Shown: positions 14,901 through 29,900 of the stretch, one piece after another
How the letters are laid out: each line of letters starts with the position of its first letter
Numbering within the stretch: position 1 is the stretch's first letter
Origin: G965215045 sp965215045
GTDB lineage: Bacteria > Pseudomonadota > Gammaproteobacteria > JABABF01
Direction: 5' to 3'
NCBI GenBank assembly: GCA_965215045.1
Contig: OZ244031.1
Location: 1,240,001 to 1,304,000 of the forward strand
DNA: 64,000 nucleotides
Program-made: the position numbers and the translations under genes
The notes under the pieces: generated by a model
Database searches by the model: none
Seen by the model: only the letters and a program-made list of their open reading frames with translations
What the model was told of the DNA's origin: nothing

Positions 14901-17900
14901 CCGTGAGCGTGCGGGACCGGGTCGGACTGAGCCTGGAGCTGCAGTGCCCGGCCGGGGCGGCAGTGCAGGACTTGGACCTGTTCGGGATGGGGGAGACCAC
15001 CTGCTCACTGCAAGTTACGGGTGATGGGAACCTGCTGCCCGGCGAGACCGTGCCGGAGATGCGCATCCTCTCCGATGAACGGGCGGGCACTGGATTGCGG
15101 CTTGACCCCGCCGATGATACGGCGTCTACCGATCTCACCGAGTGGACCCTGCCACAGAGCCAGAGGTCGGCATTCCCGGGTAGTGCATTGTCGCTGCAGG
15201 CCTTCTTCACCAATGTCCTGCCCGAGTACCACATCTTACCGACAGAGCTCTTGGAATTGCGGGCGGAGATGGACATTGCATCCCCGCTGGGCGATGTTAC
15301 GGTGCTCTCACAGCCCCTGGAGCTGCGAGTCAATCTCATCGATTTCATGCCGATGGTCGAGTACGAGCTGAATCGCCTGAAAGTCCTGCAGAACACATTG
15401 TTGTTTCTGCCCCAGGTCGATACTGCAAATGTGGAAGTGGAGGTGGGCCTGAACAAGATAGCGCACTCCGACCTGAAGGTGGGGCTGGAGTGGGGGCCGC
15501 TCATCAGCAATGACCTGTGGCCCCCGCGGCGCACCACGGCGACCATCCTCGCCGGGGCTTCCACGGCCCGGGTGCTGATTGCGGTGGATTTTTCTGGGAT
15601 ACTGATCGGGGACTACAGCGTCGATGTGGTCGCCCTGCGCTTTACAGACGACATCACCCCGGCACCTGGAAACATGGTGGATGCCCAGGATTTCACCTTG
15701 TCTGCCATCTCTAGCGTCTTAAACACTTTGGCATCCGCAGATCTCCCCTTCACTGTTGGCGAGATAACAGTGCGCACACCGACTGCCACCCAGGGGGTTC
15801 TTGGAGACGAGGTGGTGCTGCTGACCGATGCGTTCGGCGATGCCCCGGCCCAGCGCCTGGTGTTGGAAACCGGGGTTGAAAATACAGGCGACCCCACCAC
15901 CCAGGAGCAGACCGTGAAGTGGCGTGCCGCGGTAACGGTGGAGGGGGCGGTAGTCTTCGACGAGCCGGAAGTGGAGCTGGTGCTCCCGGCCGGTTTTACC
16001 GAGGTGGTGCATCATTTTCCTTTCTCGGTACGGGCCGATGATGTGGCACAACCCTGGACGGGCATGGTCTTCCATATCGAGTTCTCCGTGGACGGGGGCA
16101 CTACGTACCTGACGGCTAATCAATTCACCCAGGCGTGGATACCGCGCAATGATTACCGCTTGCAGTTCATCAGGCTGGGGGAACGGGAGTGTGAATTCGA
16201 GCCCGCAACTCATACCGAACGATGCGGGCAGCGGGCGGTATTGGAATTGAATGCGCCGGCCCCGGTGGACCTGGCCTTCCCCAACCCGGTCCAAAACATT
16301 GAACCCGCCGACCTGTCCATTCCGGCCGGTGGCAGGCGCACGGTGCCCTTCCGGGCCTTGCGGTCCTCCCTGAGTTTCGAGGGTGCCCGCTTTGCCCAGG
16401 CACGGAATCGAGACCAGCGGACGGTGCCGGTGGTCGGCGACTTGAGCGGGCTGGCAGTTCGGGAACGCGAACTGTCCCTGGTATTGTGGCAGGACAAGCC
16501 CGTGGTCCTGCAGCCGGGTGTGCCCACGTCGCTGCGCCTGGGTCTGACGGAGGCGGCGTACACCCTGGAGGGGGCAAATGACGGCTCCGGCCTGGACGTG
16601 CCGGTGTTCTTCTCAGTGCGGGAGGGAACAGAGTATTGGGCCCCAGGGGAGCTGTTGCGGGAGGCTGGAGATAGACCGCTGTCAGTGGCGGGCGACAGCT
16701 TGACGGCCGGGTTCGACAGGCCGCAATGGACTTGGTTTCTGAACACGGTGTCCACACCGGAGCGGAGCGTGGTGCTGACGCTGGACCCGGATGGGGCCTC
16801 ACCCCGGCGGGAACTGGTGGCGGATGTGACCCCGGTGTCTGACATCAATAGGATTACCAGGCTCCCGGTAACCATCCCGCGCTACGGCTACCGCTTCGAG
16901 TCCCTGGAGGTGGTGGAGGTGCGGTCCGTCTCCGAGCTGCTGCTGAGTTTGCGTCTGAATGCGCCGGCACCGGTGACCCTGCAAGTAACGGTGGTGGCCG
17001 ACGACAGCCAGTCCGCGCCCCTGGAGTTGATGCTGGAAATGCCCATCGGGAGCAGCGTGGTTAGCGATGCGTTCACCGGGCTGATGGCGGGCCGGAATTA
17101 TGTATTTTCGGTGCGCGAGACGACCATTCCCGGTGATGCCATGGACGGCGACCAGACCGTGGTCGAGGCGGCACCGGCACTGGCACAGCAGTCCCTTGGC
17201 ACTGCGTCGAACCCCGCACCGGAGTTCCAGCTGCAGGCGAGCCTGGACCGGGAGCTGCTGGTCGAAGGCGAGAGTGCGCGCCTGAACCTGGATGTCACCG
17301 GCCTGGATGCGGGTTCGCTGGTGCTGTTCCTGTCCTCCAACCCGGACCGGGGGGTGTCGTTCAGCTTGGAGGACGGGCAGGCCGCCGAGCGTGTCGTCCT
17401 GTCGTCCCAGGCACCGACTGCGACCGTGATCGTGCGGGCACTGGACGATGAACTGCCAGAGGCCCGGACGCTCCTGCATATCGAGATTGCGGCGACGGGT
17501 GCCATGGTGAGCGGCAGTACCCGGGTGCGCTTGCAGGTGGCGCGCAACGACTGGCTGGTGCAGAGCATCACCGTGCCGGACCGGGTGCTGCCAGACCGGG
17601 AGTTTGAGATCAGCATGCAGCTGAACGGGATGGCACCGGCCCCGGTCGATGTGATGGTGCAGGCGCGGCACCAGGAGACCGGCTCCGTGGTAGGGGTGGG
17701 CACCATGGTGTTGAGCCAGGGCGATACGGCCGCCTTTATGCTGATGTCGCCGGAGCTGCCGAAGCTGCCGGAGGGCGGTCGTTTCGTGCTCGTGTTCGAT
17801 GCGGAATTTACCGAGTACCGGGAGCGGGACCAGAGGATCCTGCCCCTGAAGGGGGACAGCAGCGACTGGCCCCGGACGGAGGTCGCACCGGTCGTGCTGG

Positions 17901-20900
17901 GTCTCTCGCCGTCGACCGCCACCCTGCGGGAAGGGCAGAGCATGGACTGGACACTGACGGTCCTGTCCGGCCTGGACCTGCTGGAAGGTGCCTCCTTGAG
18001 TGTTCTCCTGCAGGAGCGGAAGGAGGACCCGGCCGACCCCGATCAATTGATGATAACGCCCGCGACCGTCTTCTTGAGCGAGGGGGCGTCGACCATAACG
18101 GTTACCGTGCAGGCCCTGGACGATGGCCGGGCGGAAGTGCGTCAGTCGCTGCAGCTCACGGCGATGGACACCGCCGCCTCGCCGGTGGCACGGCCGGCGG
18201 CGGCCCGCATTACGCTGCCGCGCCACGGTTACCGGGTGCAGAGTTTCACCGTGGATCCCGCGGAGCCGGACATCAGCCAGGGCGAGATGGTGAGGGTCCA
18301 GGTGATGCTCAATGCGCCTCCGCGGACCGAGGTGCTGCTGGAATTCAGCGTCGAGCCGCCGGGTCTCAGCCTGCCCGCCGCCCTGATGCGGATACCTCCG
18401 CCCGAGACCCCGGGTGCCCCCGGGCCGCAGGGTGTTGATGTACTGTTCAGTCCGCAGGCGGAAGCCGGCACCTATATCATCACGCTGAGCACCGTGACTT
18501 TCGTCACCAGTGAAATAGATGACCAGCGGTTGATCCCGGGCACCCCGATCAGCCGCACACTGACCGTTACTTTCCAGCCCGTTATTTTTCGGCCCGTTGC
18601 CCTGGCGACGAGTATCGAACCTGTGGTCGGACGCGAGGGCGAGCTGCTGGACCTGGAGCTGGTGCTGCCGGGGGATGCCATGGCCCCGCCGGACGACCCG
18701 GTGTTCGATGTGAGCGTGAGTGCCCCGGCCCATGCGAGTGAATTGTTGTTTTACCTGTCCGGCGATACTGCGGCAGCGGCGACCCGAACCCTGAACCTGG
18801 GCCTGGGTGCCGATGCCCGGACCGCTACCGTGCGCGTGTTGCTGGTCGATGACGCCCTGCCCGAGGCGCGGGAGGCGGTGCAAATCCGGGTGGACGGCGA
18901 GTTGATCATCTCCACCGAAGTGCGCGCGGTGATCGCGCGCGATGATTACCTGCTGCAGGATCTGCGGGTGGTGGGCACGGCCGCAGATTGTGTGGCATCT
19001 CCGACGCCCGGTGTGAGCAGCCTGGTGGAGGGCGAGAGATTCCACGTGTGCGTGGTGTTCAACGCCCTGCTGCCGGCACCGGTGCGGGTAATGGTGCGGG
19101 TGCCGCTGCCCGAGGAGCCGGGCGTGGGCGAGAACGCATCCATACTGCAGGAGCTGCTGATCCCGTCGGGTTCCACCACCGGGCTGAGCGTCGGGATGGT
19201 CGCCCAGTCCAACCTGAGGTCGGCTGCCGATTACGTGCTGGAAGTGACTTCGGCGGTGTTCACGGTGTCCGCCGCCGATGGACTGGACCAGCGGGACATC
19301 GGCTTTGCGCCCCTGGATGTGGTGGCGGCACTCAACGTGGAGCGGCCGCTGTTGCGGGTGCGGCTGCAGGGGTACCGGGCGGGGCCGGTGCTGGATGGCG
19401 GGGGGGCGCGCTCGCCGGACTTGCGCGTGGCCGTGGCCGAAGGTGTGGACACGGACCTGACCCTGTTCTTCAACAGCCAGCTGTGGCTGACGGTCTTCGG
19501 TTTCCGTGCCGAGGAATTGCTCGAATTGGAGGGCTCTGCGCGATGGTCGCCCCGGGAGCAGTTGTCGGGTGGTGGCGGCTTCCCGGAAAGCTTCGACCTG
19601 AGGGCTCAGCTCAATGCGGAAAGGGGCCTCAAGCTGCAGGCTGTCGATGACACCCTGCCGGAGAACACCCTGGAGGTGCGGCTGGTCTCTACCTATACCG
19701 TGAGTTTTGCCGACGACCCGGATGTCCTGGCCCGGGCGCAGGCCCTGTGCCGGCGCTATGCCGGCAGCGGTTGCCGCATGGACGATACCCGCTTCATCAT
19801 GGAAAAAACCTTGTACGTGGTGGTGCTGCGCAACGATTACGAGGTGCAGAGCTGGAGCATGGCGGCGCGCGGCATTACCCGGCAGCGGGGTCTGGACACG
19901 GCGGCTCCCGCACCGCTGGCGGTGCGCCAGGGTTCCGTCGTCGATTTGCAGCTGCAGTTGAATGCCCCGGTGCCGCCGGTGCCGGACGTCCCGCCGCTGG
20001 GGGTGGAAGTCCGGGAGGCCGTGCCGCCGATGCCCCTGCTGGCGCGGACGGCGGCCAATATGCTGACCGTGGTGGTCGAGCTGACGCTCGCGGGCGAGTC
20101 GACGCCGACGCGGGTTCTGCGGCTGCCGATTGCCCAGGCCGTGGACTCGGCTGCCCTGCAGCTGTCCGAGCTGGATACCGAGACCCTGGAATTCGGTCTC
20201 TACCAGGTATCGATTTCCACGCGCACTTCGGACTTTGCAGACGGGGTCGGGGAGTTGGAGCGGGTGCCGGGCAACCTGCAGTTGAGCATCAGCGACCAGC
20301 CGCAGTTGAGCCTGTCGCCGGCCGAGTTGATGGTGGAGGAAGGTCGGGTGGAGGCACTGGAGTTGAGTGCCGACCTGCAGCCGGGCGAGGTGCTGCCGGC
20401 AGTCCTGGTCGTGGAGCCGGCGGGGAGCGGGGAGCTGTCGCTCACGCCGTCTGAGGGGACGTTGCAGTTGCCGAACACGCCGACCCTGGACGTGCAGGTG
20501 CGGGCGGTGTCGGACGGGATACCGGAGCCCCGGGAGCGTTTTGCGCTCACGGCGAGTGCGATGGGGGCGCGCACGGCGACCGCGCACGTGGTGGTGCCGC
20601 GTCACGGCTACCGGGTGCAGTCAGTAGACCTGGACAGGAGGATGGCGGATGTGAACGCGATGGTAACGGTAACGGTGCAGTTGAATGCGCCGGTGCCGGC
20701 CCCGGTGGCATTTGATTTACGGCTGGAACACGAAAGCGATGCGCTGGCGACCCGGGTGTTCAGTGCCCTGGTGCTGGCACCCGGGGAGCAGGGCCTGGCC
20801 CACGAGTTGCGCCTGGGCGTGGGCGGGGTCTACGAGGTATCGATCACGACGCCCGAGTTCACCGCCGGGGAGCCGGGGGACCAGTTGCAGCTGGAAGAGC

Positions 20901-23900
20901 AGGGTGCCGGCTCGCTGACCATAAGCCCGCCGGCGATCATCGTGCGGGTCACACAGGCAGAGACCCTGCGGCGGGAGGGGGAGCAGTTGGAGTTGCAGGC
21001 GGCATTGGAGAACCTGGCGTATTACCCGCAGGGGTCTCAGCAGTTGCAGTTGTTCTTTGAGCCGCAGGCACCGCATACGGGGGATGTGGGGAGTGCGGAG
21101 CTGATGTTGAGCCGTACGACGCCGAGCGGCACGGTATTCCTGGACATCATTGACGATGGGGTGCCCGAGGGTCGGGAGACGGTATCGCTGGGCTTTCGGG
21201 GTGTGAGCGGTTTCACTGCGGGGGATTTCGAGTTTGCCCCGCTTGCGTCCCAGGTAGTCATTCCGCGGCACGGCTATGCCCCGCAGTCGCTGTCGGTGGC
21301 CCCGACAGAGGTGCATACCGGGGACCTGGTGGAGTTGCGCCTGGTGCTGAATGCGGAGGTTCCGTCCCCGGAGGGGGTTACGGCGGTGGTAACGGTGGAG
21401 GGGACGGCGGGGAGCAACGTGCCGGTGGGCGTGATGGTGGGCGAGTCGATCGGCAGCGTGATGTTCCGGGCACCGCCCAGGGGCGGCACGTACCGGGTGG
21501 CTCTTACGGAGTTGCGTTTCGATGACGGGGAGACGGACGACCAGCAGGTTCTGCCGGTGGGGGCGGTGCCGGTGCTGCAGCTGGTGGTGCGGGACCAGGT
21601 GCAGTTGCGCCTGGAGTTTCAGGATGGCATGGAGGTGGTCGAGGGGGCCAGCTTGCGTTTGCGCGTGAGTGCGGAGAATCTGCTGACGGATGAGAGGGTG
21701 CCCGTGAGCCTGGCGGCGGATATGAGCCAGTTGCGCTTGTCGACCACCAGCCTGTCATTGGCTCGGGGTGCGCATGCGGATGTGGTCGTGGAGGCCCTGG
21801 ACGATGCCGTGGCGGAGCCGCGGCGTTCTTTCACGGTTACGGGGAGTGCCCCGGGTGCGCGGGGGGATACGGAGAACCTGGAGATTGCCCGGGCAGACTA
21901 CCGCCTGGAGTTGTCGGCGATGCCGCGCGTGGTGCCGGTGGGCGACCCGGTAACGGTGAATGCGCGGTTGAATGCGTCGGCCCCGGCGGACCTGGCAATG
22001 CAGTTGGGGGTGCTGGATAGCGTTGGTGTGCTGGTCACGACGCAGAATTTGAGCATTGCCCGCGGCAACTCGCAGGTTTCCTGGGCCGTGGACACGGGCA
22101 CCCTGTCGGGGACTTATCGGGCGGTGCTCATAGAGAGCGAGATGCGTGGCGTGGGGTCGGACCAGGAGAGTCTGCCGCCGGCCGCACCGGCGGAGTTTGC
22201 GGTGTTGAGCCTGGAGTTCGAGGCGGAGTATGCGGACGGGCGCCGGCAGCGATTGCAGGTGGGCGACGTTTTGCAGCTGGAGGAGGGTGGCGAGGCGGTT
22301 GCGGTCACGGCACTGGTGGTGGAGGGTTTGAAGGAGGCCTCGGTATTGAGCGTGATGCCGACGGTGGTAACGGCGCCCCCGGGGGTGGGTGCCGCGGACC
22401 TGGTGCGCGTGGAGTTGCCGCAGGGTGCGCAGTTGGCGGTGGGTTCGACGCGGGTTCGTTTCGTGGTGCAGGCGGTGGATGACCAGGCACCGGAGGAACA
22501 GGCGGGGGTGGACCTGGAGGTGAGCATTCGCGGTCCGGTGGCGGCCTTGCTGGGTCGTCTGCCGGTACAGGTATTGCGCAATGACTGGCAGGTGAGCCTG
22601 GAGCCGTTGGCGGAGACCCGCTACGATGCCGGCGACACGGTGTCGCTGTTTGCGCGTTTGAACGGGGCGGCGCCGGCGGAGTTGCGCCTGGTGCTCCAGG
22701 TGCTTGCTGCAGACGGTGCGCGTCACAGCACCGAGACGACCCTGGGGCGGGGGTCGATCCGGCAGGAACTGGGCTTTTACGATCTGCCGCCGGGCGAGTA
22801 CCGGGCGCAGCTGACGGTTGCGGACTTCACGGATGCGAACGGCGGGGGTGCGGAATTCGTGCCCAGTACGCGGCGGTTCACCGTCTACGTGCTGCCGACC
22901 TTCGAGGTTTCGCCCGTGGCGCCCGACCTGCGGGAGACCACCGGCACGGCGGGTCGGGTGGAGTTCATTGTGCGGGTGATCAATCCGCGCGCGAATTCCC
23001 TGTTCTTCGATCTGATCGAGGTCCGCGGGGGCGCACGTGTCAGGGAGACGGCAGACGGTCAGGATATCTCCTTGATTCGCCGTATCGACGTGGGGAGGGT
23101 GAGTGCTGTGCCGCCGATCCGGGAGGTGCGGTACACCGTGGTCACCCAGGATCCGGATCGCAGCCTGGACAACCTGAGCGAGGCGGTTCCGGATCGGCCC
23201 GAGGACACGGAGAACTTCCTGATGCGCCTGGTGACGCCGGCGGTGCACCGGGACGTGGTGGAGGAGTTTCCGCTGCGCGTTTTGCGCAATGACTGGGCAC
23301 TGGAGGGTCTGGAAGTGAGTCCGCAGGCGTTGGATGAGAGGCAGCCGGTGGAGTTCACGGTGCGTTTGAACGGCATGGCACCGGCCCCGGTGCGGCTTAC
23401 GGTAGCCCTGTCCGGGAGTGGGGTACCGGCGCGGGAAGTGGAGCTGCAGATCGCGCGGGGGGCGAGCGAGGCGACGGGGCCGATGCCGGGGCTGTCCGAC
23501 CTGGCACCGGGGCTGTACACGGTGCGGGTAACGACGGCGGTGTTTACCGATGACCCGGACTCCAGCGAGAGTGATCCGATCCTGCTGCGGGCACCCGAGA
23601 GGGAGCTGCGGGTGTATCCGCTGCCGCAGTTGGAGGCCTCTCTGTCTGCGGCGGTGGTGGCCGAGGGCGGGCAGAGCATCCTGTCGCTGCGCGCACCGAA
23701 CCTGGATCAGACGAGCTATGCTTCGGGCTTGGATTTGCAGCTGCGGTTGCTGGACGCCGCGCGCTGTGCCCAGGTGCAGGTGGAGGGGGCGGCGGCCGGT
23801 GCCTGCGAGCGGACGCTCAGGATCTCCGACACGCAGGTACAGACCGTGTGGCTGGAGGCGGTGGACGATGAGCAGCCGGAAGAGCGGCAGACCCTGGGTC

Positions 23901-26900
23901 TGCGGGTGGAGACGATGGGGGTCACGACGGAACAGGTCCGGGAGTTGGAGTTTGCGATCGCGCGCAGTGACTATGGTGTGAGCCTGGACCTGGTGGGTGC
24001 CCCGGTGATGAATGTCGCCAATCCCAGGGATCATGCCGAGTTGCGCTTGCGCATGGACCGTGGGGTAACGGCACCGGCCACGCTGCTTCTGAGCCTGCGT
24101 GCCGAGGGTCGGGGTCTGCCCGACAGGGGTGTATCCGCCCCGACCTCTTTCCAGCAGTCGCTGACCTTGGGCCGGGGTGAGCGGGAGACGACTTCCACCC
24201 TGCGTCTGCCGGAGCCGGGGATTTACGACCTGTGGCTGGGTGCGGCGCGTTTTGCCGATCACCGGGCACCCGATGACGAAGTGCGGCGCACGCCGCAGCC
24301 GGGTGTCTCCACGCCGGTTTCCGTGGTGGGCGTGCGTTTTATCGTCTATGCCTGCGGGGACTATGACGAGTCGCAGCAGCTGTGCGCCAACCGTCAGGCG
24401 GCCATCGATACCCCGGGGCAGGTCGACACCGTGGTGGCCCCGGAGGGTACCTTTGCCGACATCGGCATCCTGTTTGAGGGTGCCGGCAGTTCCAATGAAT
24501 TTATCAATAGAAGCATCCCGATCCCGGTCGCTCACCTGCTGGACTTGGGCCTCGACAGGCTCATTTACTTGCACGTCGACGGACGTTACCAGGTGGAGAT
24601 ATGCGGTGTCTGTGAGGAGACCGTGCATGGAATCAGCGATACGGCACCGGAGCCGACCGAGCTTTTGGAGATAACCCTGGACACAAGTTTTGTTTTGAAC
24701 CGGGAGAGCCTGCCGCAGTTGCAGGACCCGGATACCCGCTTTACCGTGCGGGATGCGGTCACCATTGCCATTCCGTACAACGACTATGAGCTGAGCGAGT
24801 TTTCGGCTTCCGCCCGCAGCGTGCAGTTCGGTGCCGAGCTGGAGTGGACGGCGGGTCTGAATTCGACGGCACAGCGCAGCGTGCGGGTGCAGCTGCAGTA
24901 CCAGGCCCCGGGGAGGGACCCGCAGCCGGGGCCCTCCTGGGTGATTCCGGCCGGGCAGAGAGTGGCCAGCGTGATGGCACCGGTCCTGGTGGACTCGGGC
25001 ACCACCTATGCAGTCACGGTGTCGATGGCCGAGTACGGGGATCAGTACCGGGATGAGGCGGACCGGGAGCGGGATCGGTTGATCATGCGGCCGACGGCCC
25101 TGCCGCTGCGGGTGTCGACCTTGAGCCTGTTCGTGGAGGTGCCGCCGGATGCCAGCCTGGTGCTCACTCCCGGGGAGCAGGTGACACCGGAGGGACAGAC
25201 AGCGAGCCTGGACTTGCAGTTGTCCGGCGGCGGTCCGTTCACGCGCATCGATGCAGAGTTGCTGCTGGAACCGGCTGATGCGGGCGACCTGGAGGTGGTG
25301 GGCGAGAGCACGGTGCGCCTGACCCAGACGGCGACCGGCCGGCGGGCGAGCTTCCGGGTGCGCGCACTGGCGAACGATGAGGCGGTGGAGCCGCGGGAGA
25401 CTTTCACGCTGCGGGTTGCGTACACGGTGTCTACGCAGCGGCCGGGTCAGCCGTTGCTGGAGTTGCGCTCTTCTTCGGCGACCGTGCGATTGAGCATTCC
25501 GCGGCACGGCTACCGGCTGACCGGCCTGGATGTCGACCGGGACATTGTGCGCACCGGTGCGGACTTCCGTCTGACGGCTGCGATCAATGCGCCGGCACCG
25601 GTGGCGATGCTGCTGACGGTGGTGGCGATGCCGGCATCCGGGCTGTCGCAGAGCCTGGAGTGGAGGATTCCCGCGGGCGATCAGTCGGCGGCGGCAGACT
25701 TCCGGCTCCCGGATGCGGGGGAGTACACGCTGTCCGTGAGCCGGGGTTTGTTTGCGACTTCGCCCCCCGGGGACCAGGAGGAGTTGGCGGGCACGGAGAC
25801 GGTAACGGTCGGCCTGGAGTTGCGGGGGCCGGTGCAATTTGCAATGGGATTTGCCCCGGGGCTGCAGTCGTCGGTGAGCCTGGCGGAGGGGCGGACGGCG
25901 TCGTTGACGGTGCGTGCTGAGAACCTGCTGCCGGGGCAGATCTTCGAGGTGGAGCTGGAGTTGTCGGACGTGGCGGAGCTGGAATTGTCCACGGACACCC
26001 TGGGGCTGGTGGAAGACTTGCATCGCACGGGGCGGGTGCGGACCACGGTGACGGTAACGGTGCGAGATGACGACTTGGCGGAGCCCAGGGAGACGCAGAC
26101 GATCAGTGCCCGGCATGGGGGTGCTGTGCTGGCGACGGCGAACGTGGAGGTGCCGCTCAATGATTACGCCCTGCAAAGTGTCCAGGTGCCGGCGCAGTTG
26201 CGGGTGAACGCGGGTTTCCAGGCGGAGTTGCGGTTCAATGCGCAGCTGCCGGGGGAGGTGCAGGGGACGATGACGGCGACCCGGGCCGGTCAGTCGCCGG
26301 TGGATGCGGTTTTCACCGTGGCGGCGAACCGCATGAGCGGGATGGTGAACTTTGCTGCGGGGCTGCCGGTTGTCGGGGACTGGAGCCTGGAAGTGACGGC
26401 GGCGATCTTCTCCTTCCCGCCGGATGCCGAGGGCCAGGAGGTGTTGCTGCTGTTGCCGGGTGCGGTGTCGGTGGAGGTGGTGGCGAGGCCGGTGCTGGCG
26501 TTGAGCCCGGTGTTGTCGACGTCTACCGAGGGCATGACGGTGGCCCTGCAGCTGAGTTCGGTGTTGCTGGACGGCGAGACCCTGGACGTGGACCTGGCGG
26601 TGGCACCCCCGCATGATGCGGACCTGGTGTTGTTGGATGGGGTTTCGTTCACGCTCACCGGGGTGAATTCCCGCCGGACGGTGAATGTGCAGGTGGTGAG
26701 CGACAACCTGGGCGAGCCGCGGGAGACGGCGGTGATCACGGCCAGTGCACCGGATGCCGCCGATGGGGTGAGCCGCATCGTGATTCCGCGCAACGGGTAT
26801 GAGTTGGACACCCTGGTTTCCAGCAGTGATACGGTGCGGGTGCGGGCGCGTTTCACGGTTACGGCGGGTCTGGCGGGGGGTGCGCGGGCGCCGTCGACGC

Positions 26901-29900
26901 TGACGTTGGTTTTGCGTGCGGAGCAGGTGCTGGCGGCGGAGGTGCGCACGTCCACGTTTACGATTGCCCCGCAGGGGACGGAGGGCAGCCTGGATTTGAG
27001 TCTGCCGTTGGCGGGCACCTGGACCGTGTCCTTGCGGGAGGCCCGGTTTGAGGGGGCGGAGCCGGAAGACCAGTTGGGGCCGGATTTGAGCGTGGTGCCG
27101 GTGGAGGTGGAGGTGCTGCCGCCGATTTTGCCGGTGTTCCTGGGTGCGATGCTGGATCGCGCGGTCGTGCCGGAGGGTCAGACGGCGACCCTGACGGTCA
27201 CGGCGGAGAACCTGCTGCCGGACAACGATCTGGAGGTGCGGGTCATCCTGGTGAACCCCGGTGCGTTTTCTGCGGATTTGACGGTGGCTCCCATGATGCT
27301 GACGTTGAACGGCGACACGGTGGCGGGTCGCAGCGGGGAGGTGGACCTGGGGGCCGTGGATGATCTCCTGCCGGAGGATGCGGAGCGGCTGGTGTTGCGG
27401 CTGGAGGCCGCGGGTGCGCAGGACGTGCCGTCGACGAGTGTGGAGTTGGTGATCCCGCGCAACGACTATGCCTTGCGCCTGAGCCTGCGACCGAATGAGA
27501 TTCGGCTGGGGGATTCGGTGACGGCGGCGGTGGAGTTGAACCGGGATGCGCCGTCGACGGTGAGCCTGACGGTGGACACGCCGGCGGGGCTGCTGTCCCT
27601 GGAAGTGTTGCGAGGACAGCGCGGGGCGACGGGGCAATTCCAGCCGGTGGCGGCGGGTGATTTTGCGGTGCGCATTCAGGAGGCGCGTTTTGCGGATGAT
27701 GAGGCGGGAGTGGCCGGGCCGGAGGATCAGTCGGGTCCGGAGCCGGGCGTTTCGCAGGCACTCACGGTGCGGGGTCCGGTGGTCTTGAGTGCGGACCTGG
27801 TGGACCGGGTGAGTCGCACACCGCTGGCTCTTCTGCCGGAGGGGGAGACGGCGATTTTGCAAGTGAGTGCCGAGCACCTGCTGAGCACCCAGGTGCTGCC
27901 GGTGAACGTGGGGAGTGCCCCGGTGGCGCAGCTGGTTCTGGGGGCGGCGGGTATAGAGATGGACACGGTTGATTTCGGTTTGCGTCGGGGGGTCACCACG
28001 GAGGTGCGGGTGCTGGCGGTGGCGGACGGTCTGCCGGAGGATCGCATCCAGGTTACGTTGACGGCGATGGCCCCGGATGCGTCGGCGGCCAGGGCGTCGC
28101 TGGAGATTCCGCGCAACGAGTATGCGGTGGTCGAAGTGCTGGCGCCGCTGCCGGCGGAGAGGGCGCGCTTGCGGCAGGGGGTGCCCTTCAGCGTGGGGGT
28201 GCGTTTGAATGCGCCGGCCCCGGAGGATGTGGAGGTATTTCTGCGGGCGCAGTTGGAGGGTGCATCACCGGTGGTGGCGACGACGATCATGATCACGGTG
28301 CCGCGGGGTATGGAGGAGGCCAGGGGACGGTTTGAGGGCGGGATGACCTTGGTGCAGGCGGGCATTTACGAGATTTCGGTGCCGGCGGGAGAGGCGCGTT
28401 TTGCCGATGAGGGCATGGAGAGTGCAGGGGACCAGGTGGAGTTGTTGGTTCAGAGCATGGTTTTGCGGCTGGATATCGGCGAATTGCAGCTGACGCCGAT
28501 GCTGTCGTGTGATACCAGGGGGCCGTACCGGGGCGTGGCCCCGCTGGGACTTGCCATGGGTCTCTTGTGCCATGTGGAGGAGGGCGAGCTGGCCAGCATC
28601 CGGGTGCAGATGGAGAACCTGAGAGAGAACGCCGTGCTGGCGGTCCGAACCGGCGGCACCTTGCGCGTCACGGATAACGACAATCCCCTGCAGGCGTTCT
28701 CCTTCGGTACGCGGATCTTGGAACAGGGGCACCTGGTGCGCGATGACGAACAGGGCGAGGGCACACAACTGGCGATCGTGGAATTCGTTCTCTCCGACAT
28801 CGGTGCCCGCACCACGGAGACCCTGTATTTTGTGGTGCCGCGCAACGATTACAGGGCGGATGCGCTGACGGTCGAGCCGTCCACGATTGGTGGGCTGGGC
28901 CCGCCCTACCGGCGTGCGACCGTGCGTTTTGCGCTGAACGATCCGGCCCCGGCCGAGGTTCCGGTGGAGTTGGCGCTCGAAGTGCGCGATGCGTCCAACG
29001 CGGTTCAGGACACCTTTGCCATGGAGGTGCCGGCGGGCATGGAGGCGGCGGAGATGGTGCGCGATTTTGATGCGTTGACGGAGGGTTCGTACACGCTGCA
29101 TGTTACCGAAGCGCGTTTCAGCACCAGCACCGGTCTGGAACAGGAGCAGGTGGAGGGTTTTGCGGGCTTGTCGGCGGCCCTGACCGTGGAGAGACGCCGC
29201 GTGCAGCTGGATGATCGCGTGACCGTGGTGGATGCCGATGGTGTATCCATGGACCTGGTTTTTGGCGCGCGCCTGGTGCTGCTGGAGGGGAGCAGCGCGT
29301 CGCTGTCCTTGCAGGTGAGCAATCTGCGCGCGACGGCAGAGACCCTGGAGTTGGTGTTGTATACCGCCCCGACGCGCGGTTTGCTGGCCTTCGGTGAACA
29401 GCGGGAGGGCTTGTTCGCACAGGGTATGACGGATGCCTACCGGCAGACCCTGGACCTGGGGGCGAATGAACAGAGGGAGGTATTGCTGTATTTTGGTGCG
29501 CCGCCGGATGGGCTGGCGGAGGCGGGCGAGTTGATCGATGTGCACATCGAAGTGCGGCATGCGGGGCAGTTGGCGGTACAGGGGGATTTGTTGCAGGTGC
29601 GGGTGCCGCGCAATGGGTACGAAGTGACACCGGATGCGGAGGGTCGGCAGTTGACGGTGCCATCGCAGGCGCGCGCGGGGAGTCCTTTTATGGCGGGCAT
29701 GGGGTTGAATGCGCTGGCACCGGCACCGGTGAGCGTGGTGGTGAGCGCAGAGCGTCGCAATCCCGCCGTGTCGACCTTTGGCGGCACGATTGCCGCGGGG
29801 TCCAGCACGGGGGTGCTGTCGCTGGTGCTGGATACGGCGGGGGTCTATGACGTGCAGATTGCGTCGATGGTCTTTGGGGATGCGTCATCGGCCGAGACCG

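Noticed and set aside
21755..27877. Very long antisense open frames (over 2,000 codons) opposite the giant gene, with others at 16.8-20.6 kb and 2.7-5.3 kb
   Set aside because: They are rich in Arg/His/Pro/Gln, match no family and mirror the codon bias of the sense frame. High GC and a periodic sense gene keep stop codons out of the other strand.
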